From contig CANOEC010000005.1 of NCBI GenBank assembly GCA_947564735.1, positions 66,709-130,708 of the forward strand: a stretch of DNA of 64,000 nt. The letters are read 5' to 3'. The notes under the pieces are model-generated. The model saw only the letters and a list, made by a program, of their open reading frames with translations, did no database searches and had not been told where the DNA came from. Position 1 is the stretch's first letter. Each line of letters begins with the position of its first letter. The position numbers and the translations under genes were made by a program. Below, in pieces: positions 26,775 through 36,228 of this stretch. Origin of the DNA: an uncultured Lachnospiraceae bacterium (GTDB taxonomy: Bacteria; Bacillota; Clostridia; Lachnospirales; Lachnospiraceae).

Positions 26775-27035
26775 TTAGTCCTGAACGTACGGCATAAGTG
26801 CAACGTGTCTTGCACGCTTGATTGCAACTGTCAGAGCACGCTGATGCTTCGCACAGTTACCCGTAATTCTTCTGGGAAGAATCTTGCCTCTCTCGGATAC
26901 ATATCTTTTCAGCTTGTTCGTATCTTTATAGTCGATTACGTTATCCTTACCACAGAACACACATACCTTTTTTCTTCTGCGCATTCCACCCTTTTTCTTA
27001 GGGAAATCCGGCTTATCTGTTTTATTAAATGCCAT
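26775..27035 (-). CDS. rpsR: 30S ribosomal protein S18
   Basis: Small-subunit platform protein that pairs with S6. The 86 residues include the Cys-x2-Cys pair in [10 protein letters not shown], the conserved [21 protein letters not shown] and the end [20 protein letters not shown] precedes the start. Third gene of rpsF-ssb-rpsR. In many relatives gdpP or rplI follows closely; here a 3.7-kb island intervenes. Confidence 0.98.
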   Translation of the reverse strand: MAFNKTDKPDFPKKKGGMRRRKKVCVFCGKDNVIDYKDTNKLKRYVSERGKILPRRITGNCAKHQRALTVAIKRARHVALMPYVQD

Positions 27036-27064
27036 AGTTATTGCCTCCTTCTAAATCCAAACAA

Positions 27065-27505
27065 TTAGTTGAACGGCAGTTCCTCATCGATTCCGTCAGG
27101 AATATTCATAAAACCGTCTCCGGCTGCTGCAGGTGCGGGTCTGTTTGCCGGAGCAAAGCCTCCGTCAACGTTTCCTGCGCTATTCTTGCTCTCTGCAAAT
27201 TCCTGTTCCTCTACTACGATATCTGTTGTATACACTTTGACGCCATCTTTATTAGTATAGCTTCCTGTCTGGATACGACCCGTAATCGCAATCTTCGTTC
27301 CTTTATGAAGATATTTCTCCGCAAATTCACCCTGTCTGCCGAAAGCGACACAACCGATAAAATCTGCGGTCTGATCATCATTGTTACGATTAAATCTACG
27401 GTCTACCGCCAATGTGTATCTTGCTACTGCCGTAGCGTTCTCACCTTGAGAATATCTCACTTCGGGATCTCTCGTCAAACGCCCCATAAGTATTACTTTG
27501 TTCAT
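27065..27505 (-). CDS. ssb: Single-stranded DNA-binding protein
   Basis: Coats single-stranded DNA during replication and repair. The 146 residues have the OB fold (MNKVILMGRLTRDPEVRYS, 1-105) and a Gly/Ala/Pro-rich tail ending in the acidic tip DEELPFN, the partner-binding motif. It lies between rpsF (13 bases) and rpsR (29 bases). Confidence 0.97.
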   Translation of the reverse strand: MNKVILMGRLTRDPEVRYSQGENATAVARYTLAVDRRFNRNNDDQTADFIGCVAFGRQGEFAEKYLHKGTKIAITGRIQTGSYTNKDGVKVYTTDIVVEEQEFAESKNSAGNVDGGFAPANRPAPAAAGDGFMNIPDGIDEELPFN

Positions 27506-27517
27506 AAATACCTCTTT

Positions 27518-27808
27518 CTATTTCTCGTCTTGTCTTACGCACAGGTATCTGATGACGTTGTCCATAATGCGGATACGGCTCTCGATCTCAGCCGGAACAT
27601 TACTCTCTGCATCGAACTGGATAAAGTAATAATAAGCTTCCTTCATTTTCTGTACTTCGTAAGCTAATCTCTTCTTACCCCAGTCGTCAACATTGGTAAT
27701 CTGACCTCCGAATCTTTCTACCAGAGCCTTAGCTTTCTCTACTGTAGCAGCTCTCTCGTCATCTTCGATCTTTGCACTAACAACAACGGCTAATTCGTAT
27801 TTGTTCAT
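27518..27808 (-). CDS. rpsF: 30S ribosomal protein S6
   Basis: The 96-residue product begins MNKYELAVVVSAKIEDDERA; this start has AAGGAGG nine bases upstream, whereas a longer frame to 27856 would add a non-conserved head. It contains the conserved DDWGKKRLAYEVQKMKEAYY. First gene of the rpsF-ssb-rpsR operon. Confidence 0.97.
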   Translation of the reverse strand: MNKYELAVVVSAKIEDDERAATVEKAKALVERFGGQITNVDDWGKKRLAYEVQKMKEAYYYFIQFDAESNVPAEIESRIRIMDNVIRYLCVRQDEK

Positions 27809-27882
27809 GCTTCTTTTCCTCCTTTTGGTCTCTGGCCCCTTCTTATAAAGGAGCAAGGATGATTGACTTTACAGTCATAATT

Positions 27883-27891
27883 AGTATATCA
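27883..27891 (-). promoter_or_regulatory. Extended -10 promoter of rpsF-ssb-rpsR
   Basis: Minus strand TGA TATACT, 75 bases before the rpsF start; no clear -35. The leader includes GACTGTAAAGTC, a small palindrome that could be a binding site for S6:S18 autoregulation or other control. Confidence 0.5.
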
Positions 27892-28001
27892 CGGTTATTT
27901 ATCATACCATAGGCGCGCGCAATCCGCAAGTGTTTTTTCCCAACAATTACTTGCCTGCAATTATTCACCCAATAATTATTTGCCAGATGCATCCGGACAA
28001 A

Positions 28002-28211
28002 CTAAATGACCGGGGAGGTCGAACTGTCCCCTTCGCCCCGCTTGATGTTCTTCACGTTTTTCTCCGCCTGCCTGCGCGGAATCATTATCTGGTGCCCGCA
28101 GCCCATGCATTTGAGCCGGAAATCCGCGCCGATGCGCAGCACTTCCCACTCCTTGGAACCGCAGGGATGCTGTTTCTTTAGTCTTAAAACGTCTCCGACC
28201 TGAATATCCAT
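28002..28211 (-). CDS. DUF951 family protein
   Basis: A 69-residue conserved Firmicute protein. MDIQVGDVLRLKKQHPCGSKEW, then the Cys-x2-Cys in RLKCMGCGHQIMIPR, are the family signature and suggest a small zinc-binding, nucleic-acid-related fold. Homologues usually sit near rpsF or ychF. Function unknown. Confidence 0.9.
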   Translation of the reverse strand: MDIQVGDVLRLKKQHPCGSKEWEVLRIGADFRLKCMGCGHQIMIPRRQAEKNVKNIKRGEGDSSTSPVI

Positions 28212-28330
28212 ATTTTTCCTCTCATCTTACTGTCCTATGATAGTCAGCAACCCCGATACAAGCATACATGGCAACAAACAAGCAGCGGCGAAGAACATCG
28301 GGGTATACGCTCCTTGCGGCAGTCGCCCCA

Positions 28331-29047
28331 TTAATCCAACTGTGAGAAAATCTCCCCAATGCTTCCCTGTACGATAAGATTTGCAACGGAATCTCTCGGC
28401 GTCGGTGTTTTGTTCACCAGTACCAGTTTACTTCCGTTATAGTAATCCAGAAGCCCCGCTGCCGGATATACCGCAAGGGAAGTACCTCCCACAATCAATA
28501 CATCCGCCTCGCTGATATAGCGCACCGCGTCGCTGAGTGTCTTCTGATCCAGCCCTTCCTCATACAACACCACATCCGGCTTGATGCTTCCCCCGCACTC
28601 ACATACCGGAACCCCTTGTGAATTGACAATCTCGTTCACATCATGGAACTTACCGCATTTTTCACAGTAATTGCGCAGTACGGAACCATGCAGCTCCAGC
28701 ACTGTCTTGCTCCCCGCCGCCTGATGGAGTCCGTCAATGTTCTGTGTAATCACCGCCTTTAATTTCCCTTCTTGCTCCCACTGTGCAAGCTTTAGATGCG
28801 CCGCATTCGGTTTTGCGTCAAGACACAACATCTTCGCGCGGTAAAAGCGATAAAATTCTTCCGGCTTCTGCCTGTAAAACGTATGACTCAAAATTGTCTC
28901 TGGCGGATAATCATACTGCTGGTGATACAGTCCGTCCACACTTCTGAAATCCGGAATACCGCTTTCGGTAGATACTCCCGCGCCACCGAAAAACACAATG
29001 TTATTGCTTTCCTTCACCCATTTACGAAGCTGTTCTACTTGTTCCAT
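28331..29047 (-). CDS. cobB: NAD-dependent protein deacylase, sirtuin
   Basis: Removes acyl groups from lysines using NAD. The 238 residues contain GAGVSTESGIPDFRS (NAD binding), TQNIDGLHQAAG, the catalytic His in LELHGSV and a zinc site made of CEKC (near 132) and VCEC (near 150). It is the bacterial class U/III type without extensions. It sits between DUF951 and leuA with separate gaps. Confidence 0.95.
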   Translation of the reverse strand: MEQVEQLRKWVKESNNIVFFGGAGVSTESGIPDFRSVDGLYHQQYDYPPETILSHTFYRQKPEEFYRFYRAKMLCLDAKPNAAHLKLAQWEQEGKLKAVITQNIDGLHQAAGSKTVLELHGSVLRNYCEKCGKFHDVNEIVNSQGVPVCECGGSIKPDVVLYEEGLDQKTLSDAVRYISEADVLIVGGTSLAVYPAAGLLDYYNGSKLVLVNKTPTPRDSVANLIVQGSIGEIFSQLD

Positions 29048-29139
29048 GCCGCCACCCCTTTCTGATACCTTCCTCTTACATTACAAATGTTCCTTCATTG
29101 CCTCTCAGATTACTCTTCCTTCGCTGTCTCTTTCCCGGC

Positions 29140-30822
29140 TTACTGTTTCTTTCCGAGTTCCAGTCTGTTAACCGCCGAGAAAATCGCCCTCACGGACGCC
29201 CTCGTAATATTGGAGCTAACGCCTACGCCGTAAGTAACTCTTCCGCTCTCCACGTCGAGCAGATGGATATACGCTGCCGCCTGAGAATTGGAACCGCTCT
29301 GCAGTGCATGTTCCTCGTAATCCAGAATCTTAATCTCAACACCCAGTTCCTCCTGCAGCCCGCGTTTTGCGGCGTCAATAGGACCGTTGCCCACTGCCTC
29401 AAATACTTTCTCCACGCCGGCATCCGTATAAACCACGGTCACTTTCGTATCAAACTGGGACTTCGTCTCGCCGCTCAGGTCGTCCATGCGGAGCTTGCGG
29501 AAATGAATCGGTTCTTTCTGATCCAGATACTGTTCACGGAAGTTATCCATAATCTGGTCAGGAGACACTTCGCCCTGCTTCTCTGATACTTTCTGAATGA
29601 CATTGGCAAACTCTTTATGCATACCTTTCGGAAGCTTAAAGCCGAAGTAGGTATCCATGATAAACGCCACACCACCTTTACCGGACTGGGAATTAATACG
29701 CACGATCGGCTCATATTCTCTTCCGATGTCCGCCGGGTCAATCGGCAGATAGGGAACCTGCCAGATTTCACTCTTCCTCTCCCGCATCGCCTGAACACCC
29801 TTATTGATTGCATCCTGATGGGACCCGGAAAATGCCGTAAACACCATCTTGCCGGCATAGGGATGCCTCGGATGAATCGGAATCTTACAGCAACGCTCGT
29901 AGATTTCAATGCTTTCATTGACATGTTCGATTGCCAGTTTCGGGTCGATGCCCTGTGAAAACATATTATACGCAATATTCATAATATCCACATTACCGGT
30001 TCTCTCACCGTTGCCGAACAAGGTTCCTTCCACACGGTCTGCACCGGCAAGAAGCGCCAGCTCCGCGCTCGCCACTCCGGTGCCGCGGTCATTATGCGGA
30101 TGTACGCTTAATATAATGCTTTCCCGGTTTTCAAAGTGTGTATTCATCCATTCAATCTGATCGGCATAAACATTCGGCGTGTTCATCTCCACCGTGGAGG
30201 GAAGGTTGATGATCATGGGGTTTTCTTTGGTCGGTCCCCACTCTCTCTGCACTGCGGTACAAACTTCCAACGCATAGTCAAGCTCTGTTCCCGTAAAGCT
30301 TTCCGGAGAATATTCCAGAATAATCTTTCCGGGGAAATTTGCGGCATGGCGCTTTACCATCTTCGTTCCTTCCACGGCAATATTGATAATCTGCTCTTTA
30401 TCCATATGGAATACAACGTCCCGCTGTAACGTTGAAGTTGAATTATAAATATGCACAATCGCCTGCTTACATCCCTGAATGGACTCAAACGTCCTTTCCA
30501 CCAGTTCCTCGCGGCACTGTGTCAGCACCTGTACGATCACATCATCCGGAATCATCTTCCTGTCAATCAGCTGACGCAGGAAATCAAATTCTATCTGGCT
30601 TGCCGCCGGAAACCCTATCTCAATCTCCTTAAATCCAAGCTTAATCAGATAATTAAAAAATTCGATTTTCTCCGATACTACCATAGGGTCAATCAACGCT
30701 TGATTGCCGTCCCGCAAATCCACACTACACCATATGGGCGCCTTTTCAATCTCCTTGTCAGGCCATTTTCTCTCCGGATAGTACACTACCGGATTCTTCC
30801 TGTAACGTTTGTAGTTTAACAT
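29140..30822 (-). CDS. leuA: 2-isopropylmalate synthase
   Basis: Condenses acetyl-CoA with 2-oxoisovalerate, the first step of leucine synthesis. The start at 30822 (MLNYKRYRKNP) has GGAGGG seven bases upstream; a longer frame has no such site. The 560 residues comprise the HMGL-like barrel (CSVDLRDGNQALIDPM near 30, SVHPHNDRGTG near 240) and a C-terminal LeuA allosteric domain (about 420-560) for leucine feedback. It is the fungal-like LeuA2 class, longer than the common 510-residue type. No T-box was found ahead of it. Confidence 0.95.
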   Translation of the reverse strand: MLNYKRYRKNPVVYYPERKWPDKEIEKAPIWCSVDLRDGNQALIDPMVVSEKIEFFNYLIKLGFKEIEIGFPAASQIEFDFLRQLIDRKMIPDDVIVQVLTQCREELVERTFESIQGCKQAIVHIYNSTSTLQRDVVFHMDKEQIINIAVEGTKMVKRHAANFPGKIILEYSPESFTGTELDYALEVCTAVQREWGPTKENPMIINLPSTVEMNTPNVYADQIEWMNTHFENRESIILSVHPHNDRGTGVASAELALLAGADRVEGTLFGNGERTGNVDIMNIAYNMFSQGIDPKLAIEHVNESIEIYERCCKIPIHPRHPYAGKMVFTAFSGSHQDAINKGVQAMRERKSEIWQVPYLPIDPADIGREYEPIVRINSQSGKGGVAFIMDTYFGFKLPKGMHKEFANVIQKVSEKQGEVSPDQIMDNFREQYLDQKEPIHFRKLRMDDLSGETKSQFDTKVTVVYTDAGVEKVFEAVGNGPIDAAKRGLQEELGVEIKILDYEEHALQSGSNSQAAAYIHLLDVESGRVTYGVGVSSNITRASVRAIFSAVNRLELGKKQ

Positions 30823-30856
30823 GTTAAATCCCTCCAATTTTGCCTTATTTCTCTCG

Positions 30857-30885
30857 AAAAAAAAGCCCGTTGTACACAACGGGCT
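30857..30885 (-). terminator. Terminator after the HPr gene, ahead of leuA
   Basis: Perfect stem AGCCCGTTG/CAACGGGCT with a four-base loop and a run of eight T on the minus strand. Only about 35 bases separate it from the leuA start, so leuA depends on read-through or on a promoter hidden within the HPr gene. Confidence 0.9.
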
Positions 30886-30897
30886 AAACAGACGGCA

Positions 30898-31161
30898 TCA
30901 TTCACCGAGTCCACTTTCAATTGCACCAATCAACGTCTTGAGTGCTTCCTCCTCGTCCTCGCCATCACATACAAACTCAATCTCATCACCACACTTGACA
31001 CATGCACCAAGCACGCTCAAAACACTTTTGGCATTTGCTGTATTATCCCGAAATGTAAAAGTTATTAACGATTTGAACTGCATTGCCTCCTTACATAGGA
31101 TGCCTGCCGGTCTTAGATGTAGCCCTGTCGGGTTTTTGATGACTACCTTTTGGCTTACCAT
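30898..31161 (-). CDS. ptsH: HPr-family phosphocarrier protein
   Basis: Phosphotransferase-system carrier or its Crh-like relative. The 87-residue product starts at 31161 (MVSQKVVIKN), eight bases after GGAGG. The phospho-His is in NPTGLHLRPAG and the regulatory Ser in NAKSVLSVLG, so it can in principle act both in sugar transport and in CcpA-dependent catabolite repression. ptsI is not adjacent. Confidence 0.92.
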   Translation of the reverse strand: MVSQKVVIKNPTGLHLRPAGILCKEAMQFKSLITFTFRDNTANAKSVLSVLGACVKCGDEIEFVCDGEDEEEALKTLIGAIESGLGE

Positions 31162-31259
31162 ACCCTTATCCTCCAATATCTCGATTCCGGTTAATGCTTG
31201 AACCCCCTCAACCACAACCTATTCTTAACTATAACATTTTTTTGTGTATATCACAAGAG

Positions 31260-32609
31260 TTATAGCATAATATTCTGTATAAGCTCCGCCAGTTTCTTGG
31301 CTTCTTCATCAATCATTTTCTGGTCTTTTCCCTCAATCATAACTCGCACTAACGGTTCTGTGCCGGACGGACGAATCAGCACCCGCCCTTCACCGGCAAA
31401 TTTCTTATCCAGCTCCGCTATCGCCTCTGCAATCTCAGGATAATCCATGTATTTCTCTTTCTTGTGCGTAGGAACCTTTGCATTCACAAGTGCCTGCGGC
31501 ATTACTTCCATAATGGTCTTTAACTCTGACAGCGGTTTCCCCGTCTCCACGATGACCTGTAGAAGATGTAGTGCGCTCAGAAGCCCGTCGCCTGTTGTAT
31601 TTTCATCTAAGAAAATCACATGACCAGACTGCTCTCCGCCAAGGCTCGCACCGATTTCCCGCATCCTCTCAAGAACGTATCTGTCGCCTACTTTCGTCTG
31701 CTCAATGTGAATACCGTTCTTTTCTCCCATCAGGAAGAAGCCGAGGTTACTCATGACAGTCGCCACAATCGTATCCTTATTCAGCTTGCCCTGCTGCCTC
31801 ATATGATTCCCGACCAAAGCCATTATCTGGTCGCCGTCCACAATATTACCCAATTCATCCACCGCCAGAAGACGATCGGCATCACCGTCAAAGGCAAGCC
31901 CCACATTTGCCTTCTCATACACAACTCTTGCCTGCAGCTCTTCCATATGTGTCGAGCCACAGTTGGCATTGATATTTGTGCCATCCGGGTTATTATGAAT
32001 TGCCACCACTTCTGCTCCCAACTCTTTCATCGTCTCCACAGAAGTATAATAGGAAGCTCCTTCCGCACAATCCAGCACAATTTTCATTCCGCGCAAATCC
32101 ACATTGACGGCTTTCATTGCATGATTGATATATTCTTCTCTGGCGTCGGTACGGTACTTAATCTTACCCACCCCTGCGCCGGTCGGAAACTTCACGCCCT
32201 GCATACCGTTTTTAATCAATGTCTCAATCTCGTCTTCGAGAGAATCCGGAAGCTTATACCCGTTCCCGTCAAAAAATTTGATACCGTTAAATTCCACGGA
32301 ATTATGGGAAGCCGAAATGACAACACCTGCATCCACTTTATATTTTCTGGTAAGATACGCCACCGCCGGAGTGGGGACGATTCCTACATAAACCGCATTC
32401 GCTCCCACTGAACATGCACCTGCCATCAGTGCATTCGCCAGCATATCCCCTGAAATTCTTGTATCGACCCCCACCATAATGGTCGGCTTATGCGCATTCT
32501 CCTTGGTGAGAACATACGCGCCTGCCTGCCCAAGCTGCATTGCCAACTGGGGTGTCAATTCTTCATTGGCAACGCCTCTGACTCCATCCGTTCCGAATAA
32601 CCTGCTCAT
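31260..32609 (-). CDS. glmM: Phosphoglucosamine mutase
   Basis: Converts glucosamine 6-phosphate to glucosamine 1-phosphate on the way to UDP-GlcNAc. The 449 residues start MSRLFGTDGVRGVANEELTP; the phospho-Ser lies in VISASHNSVEFNG near residue 101, the metal loop is DGDADR near 241 and the sugar loop GGEQSGH near 325. It ends the cdaA-cdaR-glmM cluster; GlmM is known to bind and modulate CdaA in other Firmicutes. Confidence 0.98.
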   Translation of the reverse strand: MSRLFGTDGVRGVANEELTPQLAMQLGQAGAYVLTKENAHKPTIMVGVDTRISGDMLANALMAGACSVGANAVYVGIVPTPAVAYLTRKYKVDAGVVISASHNSVEFNGIKFFDGNGYKLPDSLEDEIETLIKNGMQGVKFPTGAGVGKIKYRTDAREEYINHAMKAVNVDLRGMKIVLDCAEGASYYTSVETMKELGAEVVAIHNNPDGTNINANCGSTHMEELQARVVYEKANVGLAFDGDADRLLAVDELGNIVDGDQIMALVGNHMRQQGKLNKDTIVATVMSNLGFFLMGEKNGIHIEQTKVGDRYVLERMREIGASLGGEQSGHVIFLDENTTGDGLLSALHLLQVIVETGKPLSELKTIMEVMPQALVNAKVPTHKKEKYMDYPEIAEAIAELDKKFAGEGRVLIRPSGTEPLVRVMIEGKDQKMIDEEAKKLAELIQNIML

Positions 32610-32648
32610 GATAATACCTGTTCCTTTCCAAGTCTTTGCTTTTCATCT

Positions 32649-33938
32649 CTATTCTGCTTCTGTAACATACAACTGTACGTCCATTCCTTCCCATACCACC
32701 GTGGAATCTTCCGGAAGATTTACGGATAGAGGAATTCTATAATATCCCGGTTCCACTTCTTCGATTCCTTCCTCCGCAAGCCATGCGGCAATATCAACGC
32801 TTACTTCCAGTGTATTCACATTCACCGCCTGCAGTTCGCCTGCCAGACCAATCAGTGTGATGCTGCATTCATTGTCCGGATCAATGATTTCCGCCTCAAG
32901 CGACGCCGGTAATCCGGTAATGTGTATATTCTCTATTCTTCTGGAAAATGTCCTTCTGATTTCTTGTCCCACGCCAACCGTGACATTAACCATACCGGTG
33001 AAGTTTTCTTCCACCAGAGAAACACCCTCGGGAAGATATTTCTTAAGGTCGATCAGTGTGATTACATCCTCCCTCGCACCGCTCACATCGATATCTCCTT
33101 CGGCAATCTCTACCGCCTCGATACTCTGTACCAGTTTGGACCTGCCCGCTATCACAACATTCTCCCTTGTGCTGCTGTTCTCACCGGTCAATCGGTAGCC
33201 TTCTGCCGGAGTTCCGGTTACCGTATAAACAACAGGCACCGTCTTCATCTCCAGTATCTCTACGTTGACGCGCACTTTCGTGATACTCCGTTCAAGACTG
33301 GCAGATTTAATTTCAACTCCATCCTCATCATACATCCGGATATCCACATCCGTTTCAATTTTGCTTGTAAAGCCGGATGCCGCCGATACATCCACATCCG
33401 CCTGCACTTTGGCAATCCTTGATACCACGGACTTCGGTCCCGAAATCCTGATCAGATTCTGCTCCGTTGACACATCACCCAGCATATATCCTTCGGGCAC
33501 TTCGCCTAGCACATTCGCCCGAATCGGAAAGGATCTCGTCTGCTTATCTTCGATATTCAGCCGCACAGTATCTATGCTGCTTCTGATGCTTTCCACCTGA
33601 CTGTTATATATATTGGTAGATAACTTAATCGGAATCGTATCCAGACTGGTCAGATCCCTCACATCCGCTATCGCCACCACATTTGTTACATTCAGTTTAT
33701 CAATAACCGACCGGGGTGCATAAATCGTCACCGTGTCTATCACATCTGTATTATCGAGCACCTCGTAAATCTGCCCTCTTTCCGTGATCAGTTCCGTATT
33801 CCTAAGGACAACCGGAACATCCGTCATCGGACGCGGCTCCACAGGGTCATTGATATTCGTGACAACAATCCAGACCATAGCGGCAAATAAGAAGGAGACA
33901 ATCTTGAGCCCCCAGTTTTTGGTGATCTTATACTTCAT
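32649..33938 (-). CDS. cdaR: CdaA regulator, YbbR-repeat protein
   Basis: A 429-residue protein with one N-terminal membrane anchor (about 9-25, LKIVSFLFAAMVWIVVTN) and four extracytoplasmic YbbR repeats. CdaR controls the diadenylate cyclase encoded just upstream. Its start overlaps the end of cdaA by 11 bases, and glmM follows by 39 bases, the classic trio. Confidence 0.95.
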   Translation of the reverse strand: MKYKITKNWGLKIVSFLFAAMVWIVVTNINDPVEPRPMTDVPVVLRNTELITERGQIYEVLDNTDVIDTVTIYAPRSVIDKLNVTNVVAIADVRDLTSLDTIPIKLSTNIYNSQVESIRSSIDTVRLNIEDKQTRSFPIRANVLGEVPEGYMLGDVSTEQNLIRISGPKSVVSRIAKVQADVDVSAASGFTSKIETDVDIRMYDEDGVEIKSASLERSITKVRVNVEILEMKTVPVVYTVTGTPAEGYRLTGENSSTRENVVIAGRSKLVQSIEAVEIAEGDIDVSGAREDVITLIDLKKYLPEGVSLVEENFTGMVNVTVGVGQEIRRTFSRRIENIHITGLPASLEAEIIDPDNECSITLIGLAGELQAVNVNTLEVSVDIAAWLAEEGIEEVEPGYYRIPLSVNLPEDSTVVWEGMDVQLYVTEAE

Positions 33939-34797
33939 TTCTGGACCTGCCTTTCCACAGCTTCCGCTTCTTCTCCTCTGTCGGCTTATTCTGGATATCC
34001 GACAATCTCACTTTCAATCTCTCCGCATCCAATCCTCTTTCCAGTTGCCCGCCATAGGCAACGCTAATCTTTCCCGTCTCCTCAGAGACGATTACAGTCA
34101 GTGAATCCGTCACTTCCGATATCCCTACTCCGGCTCTGTGTCTTGTACCCAAATCTTTACTGAGCGCCATATTATCCGAAAGCGGCAGATAGCAGGTAGC
34201 TGATACGATTCGATTGCCGCGCACAATTACCGCACCGTCATGCAACGGTGTGTTATGCTCAAATATATTAATCAGAAGCTGACTGGACACAATACCGTCC
34301 ACGTCAATTCCCGTCCTCTCATACTCTCCCAAAGGCTGTTCCTGTTCGATGACAATAAGCGCTCCCGTCTTGACCTTGCCCATCTCAACAGACGCTTTCA
34401 CAATCTCGCTGATTGTCCTGTCCGAGAAACGTCCTCCCTCCGTTTTGCCGGAATCAAAGGCTATGATTGAGGAAAAGAAATTCTTACGCCCCAGCTCCTC
34501 CAGCGCTTTTCGCAGTTCCGGCTGCAGCACGACTACAATCGCTATCGCCGCGATACTGAATACATTCGTCACAATCCACAGAATCGTATTCATCTTAAAA
34601 AATGCCGCCGCAAGCACAAAAACCGCAATCACAATAAGTCCTTTTAAAAGCGCCCATGCCTTCGTGTTTTTTATCCATACAAGAATGTGATATGACACAA
34701 AAGCAAGGATAAAAATTTCCACAATATCCGTCCAGCGGACTGTGGGCATATGCAGTTTGGAAAGATATGTCGCTATAAATCTATTTATTTGCTCCAC
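33928..34797 (-). CDS. cdaA: Diadenylate cyclase
   Basis: Makes cyclic di-AMP from two ATP. The 289 residues have three membrane helices (about 25-95) and a DAC domain with DGA at 187-189 and GTRHR at 217-221, the two catalytic motifs. Length and topology match CdaA. The degrading enzyme GdpP is encoded 11 kb away, at 21000-23063. Confidence 0.97.
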   Translation of the reverse strand: MEQINRFIATYLSKLHMPTVRWTDIVEIFILAFVSYHILVWIKNTKAWALLKGLIVIAVFVLAAAFFKMNTILWIVTNVFSIAAIAIVVVLQPELRKALEELGRKNFFSSIIAFDSGKTEGGRFSDRTISEIVKASVEMGKVKTGALIVIEQEQPLGEYERTGIDVDGIVSSQLLINIFEHNTPLHDGAVIVRGNRIVSATCYLPLSDNMALSKDLGTRHRAGVGISEVTDSLTVIVSEETGKISVAYGGQLERGLDAERLKVRLSDIQNKPTEEKKRKLWKGRSRNEV

Positions 34798-34829
34798 CAG
34801 CCCTCACCGCCTTTCTAAATCCGTTGTTC

Positions 34830-35795
34830 TCATCCATGTGTATTTCTCGTTCTCTGAACTGACTTCTGTCTCTGACTGTTAATCTGTTTTACTTTCTTCT
34901 CCGGCTTGGATACGACCACTTTAGGAACAGCTTTCACATAATAATAATATTCATCATCCTCAAACTGTACCTTTTCTGTCCTGCTGTAATCCACATTGAA
35001 CACAAAAAACTGCAGCATCAGCAAGAGCAGGAAAGAAATCAAGTTTCCAAAAATCACACCGAATAAAGGTACATTTGTGTCAAACATCAAATCACCCACA
35101 AGCAGCACCATAATATCCACAATGACACCCGATACCATAGCAATCGTCCATGCATAATCTATACTCAGTCTTCTAATCAAATAGACCAGAATCACCGTGA
35201 CCGCAAACGCCATAATGGTAACTACCATCTCTTTGTTATTAAGCAGCCCGTCAATGACAAACCGGAACCGCGCCACAATTTCTTCGCCTGACATTCCCGC
35301 AATCACGGACACATTCTGTACCACATAATGCAGCATATAGTATACCATCACGCCGCAGGCAACTGAAACGGCGGACGCCGGTGTCCCTACAAGTCCCATG
35401 GCGAGAGGAATCACATAGGGAATCTTCAGCAGAAAGCAAACCGGCAGTAGCACGATGACCAGTGTATCTTTGGGTGAAAATCTCAGATACAGCAAAAACA
35501 TCAGTATGAATCCCACTCCGATTACTGCGGCGCATTCCAGACTGAAAGCATACAGATGCAGCATTGTAAACAGTGCCGATACCACAACAATAAAGTTCAT
35601 TGGCATAAAAGAACACATCAATGCCACAATCAAAACAACCGTCAGCCGATCTATACTGTCCATATATCCCAGCCGGGAATTAATAACCAGCAGCGAAATA
35701 AGCGCTAACATAAACTTTAAAATTGGTGTGATATATACCTCATATTTACTGTATAGAGTCATCAAAATCTGTTTTGCAACAAGTAAGGTAGTCAT
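34830..35795 (-). CDS. Polytopic membrane protein of unknown function
   Basis: A 321-residue protein with about eight to nine hydrophobic segments (roughly 10-285) and a soluble C-terminal tail bearing an aromatic cluster (DDEYYYYVKAVPK) and a basic end. Of two adjacent ATG codons the second (35795) is better spaced from AAAGGA. It sits 32 bases upstream of cdaA and is probably co-transcribed, so a role in envelope or turgor is conceivable. Family not recognised. Confidence 0.8.
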   Translation of the reverse strand: MTTLLVAKQILMTLYSKYEVYITPILKFMLALISLLVINSRLGYMDSIDRLTVVLIVALMCSFMPMNFIVVVSALFTMLHLYAFSLECAAVIGVGFILMFLLYLRFSPKDTLVIVLLPVCFLLKIPYVIPLAMGLVGTPASAVSVACGVMVYYMLHYVVQNVSVIAGMSGEEIVARFRFVIDGLLNNKEMVVTIMAFAVTVILVYLIRRLSIDYAWTIAMVSGVIVDIMVLLVGDLMFDTNVPLFGVIFGNLISFLLLLMLQFFVFNVDYSRTEKVQFEDDEYYYYVKAVPKVVVSKPEKKVKQINSQRQKSVQRTRNTHG

Positions 35796-35832
35796 CATTT
35801 ATCCTTTCACTTCCCGTACACTTTCTTAAGCC

Positions 35833-36219
35833 TTATTGTCGGTACATCTCTGCAAGCCTGCGCAGATTCATATAATACACTCTGAGGCTCTTAACCGCCC
35901 TATTGTATCGTATCGTGTAGACTATAAAGGAAATCACGGCATATATCCCTATCATCCATAAATACATGGTAAGAACCTGCTTCGCAAATGCCAGCAAATC
36001 CATTTTATAAATATCCATCATAAACACTTCAAAATTATAAAAAATGTACACAGCAAATACCACTACAAATGCAATCGTTGCACTTATAATGGACTTCAAT
36101 ACCTGCCATCCTATATAATCACTGCGAAAATAGCTTCCTATGGCAACATTCTTCTTACCCTCGTTTGCTTCATAAGAAGCCATTTTCGTCATTAGGATTA
36201 TTCTCTTTTCATTTAACAT
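35833..36219 (-). CDS. Two-helix membrane protein of unknown function
   Basis: A 128-residue protein with two membrane segments (about 44-62 and 82-102) and charged ends rich in Arg and Tyr at the C-terminus. AGGAG is six bases before the ATG. It lies between the YvyF-like gene and the polytopic membrane protein, within an apparently continuous operon from recD2 to cdaA. No family recognised. Confidence 0.75.
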   Translation of the reverse strand: MLNEKRIILMTKMASYEANEGKKNVAIGSYFRSDYIGWQVLKSIISATIAFVVVFAVYIFYNFEVFMMDIYKMDLLAFAKQVLTMYLWMIGIYAVISFIVYTIRYNRAVKSLRVYYMNLRRLAEMYRQ

Positions 36220-36228
36220 ACAGCTCTC

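Noticed and set aside
30823..31260. T-box leader for leuA
   Set aside because: Space before leuA is only 75 bases and lacks the T-box sequence.
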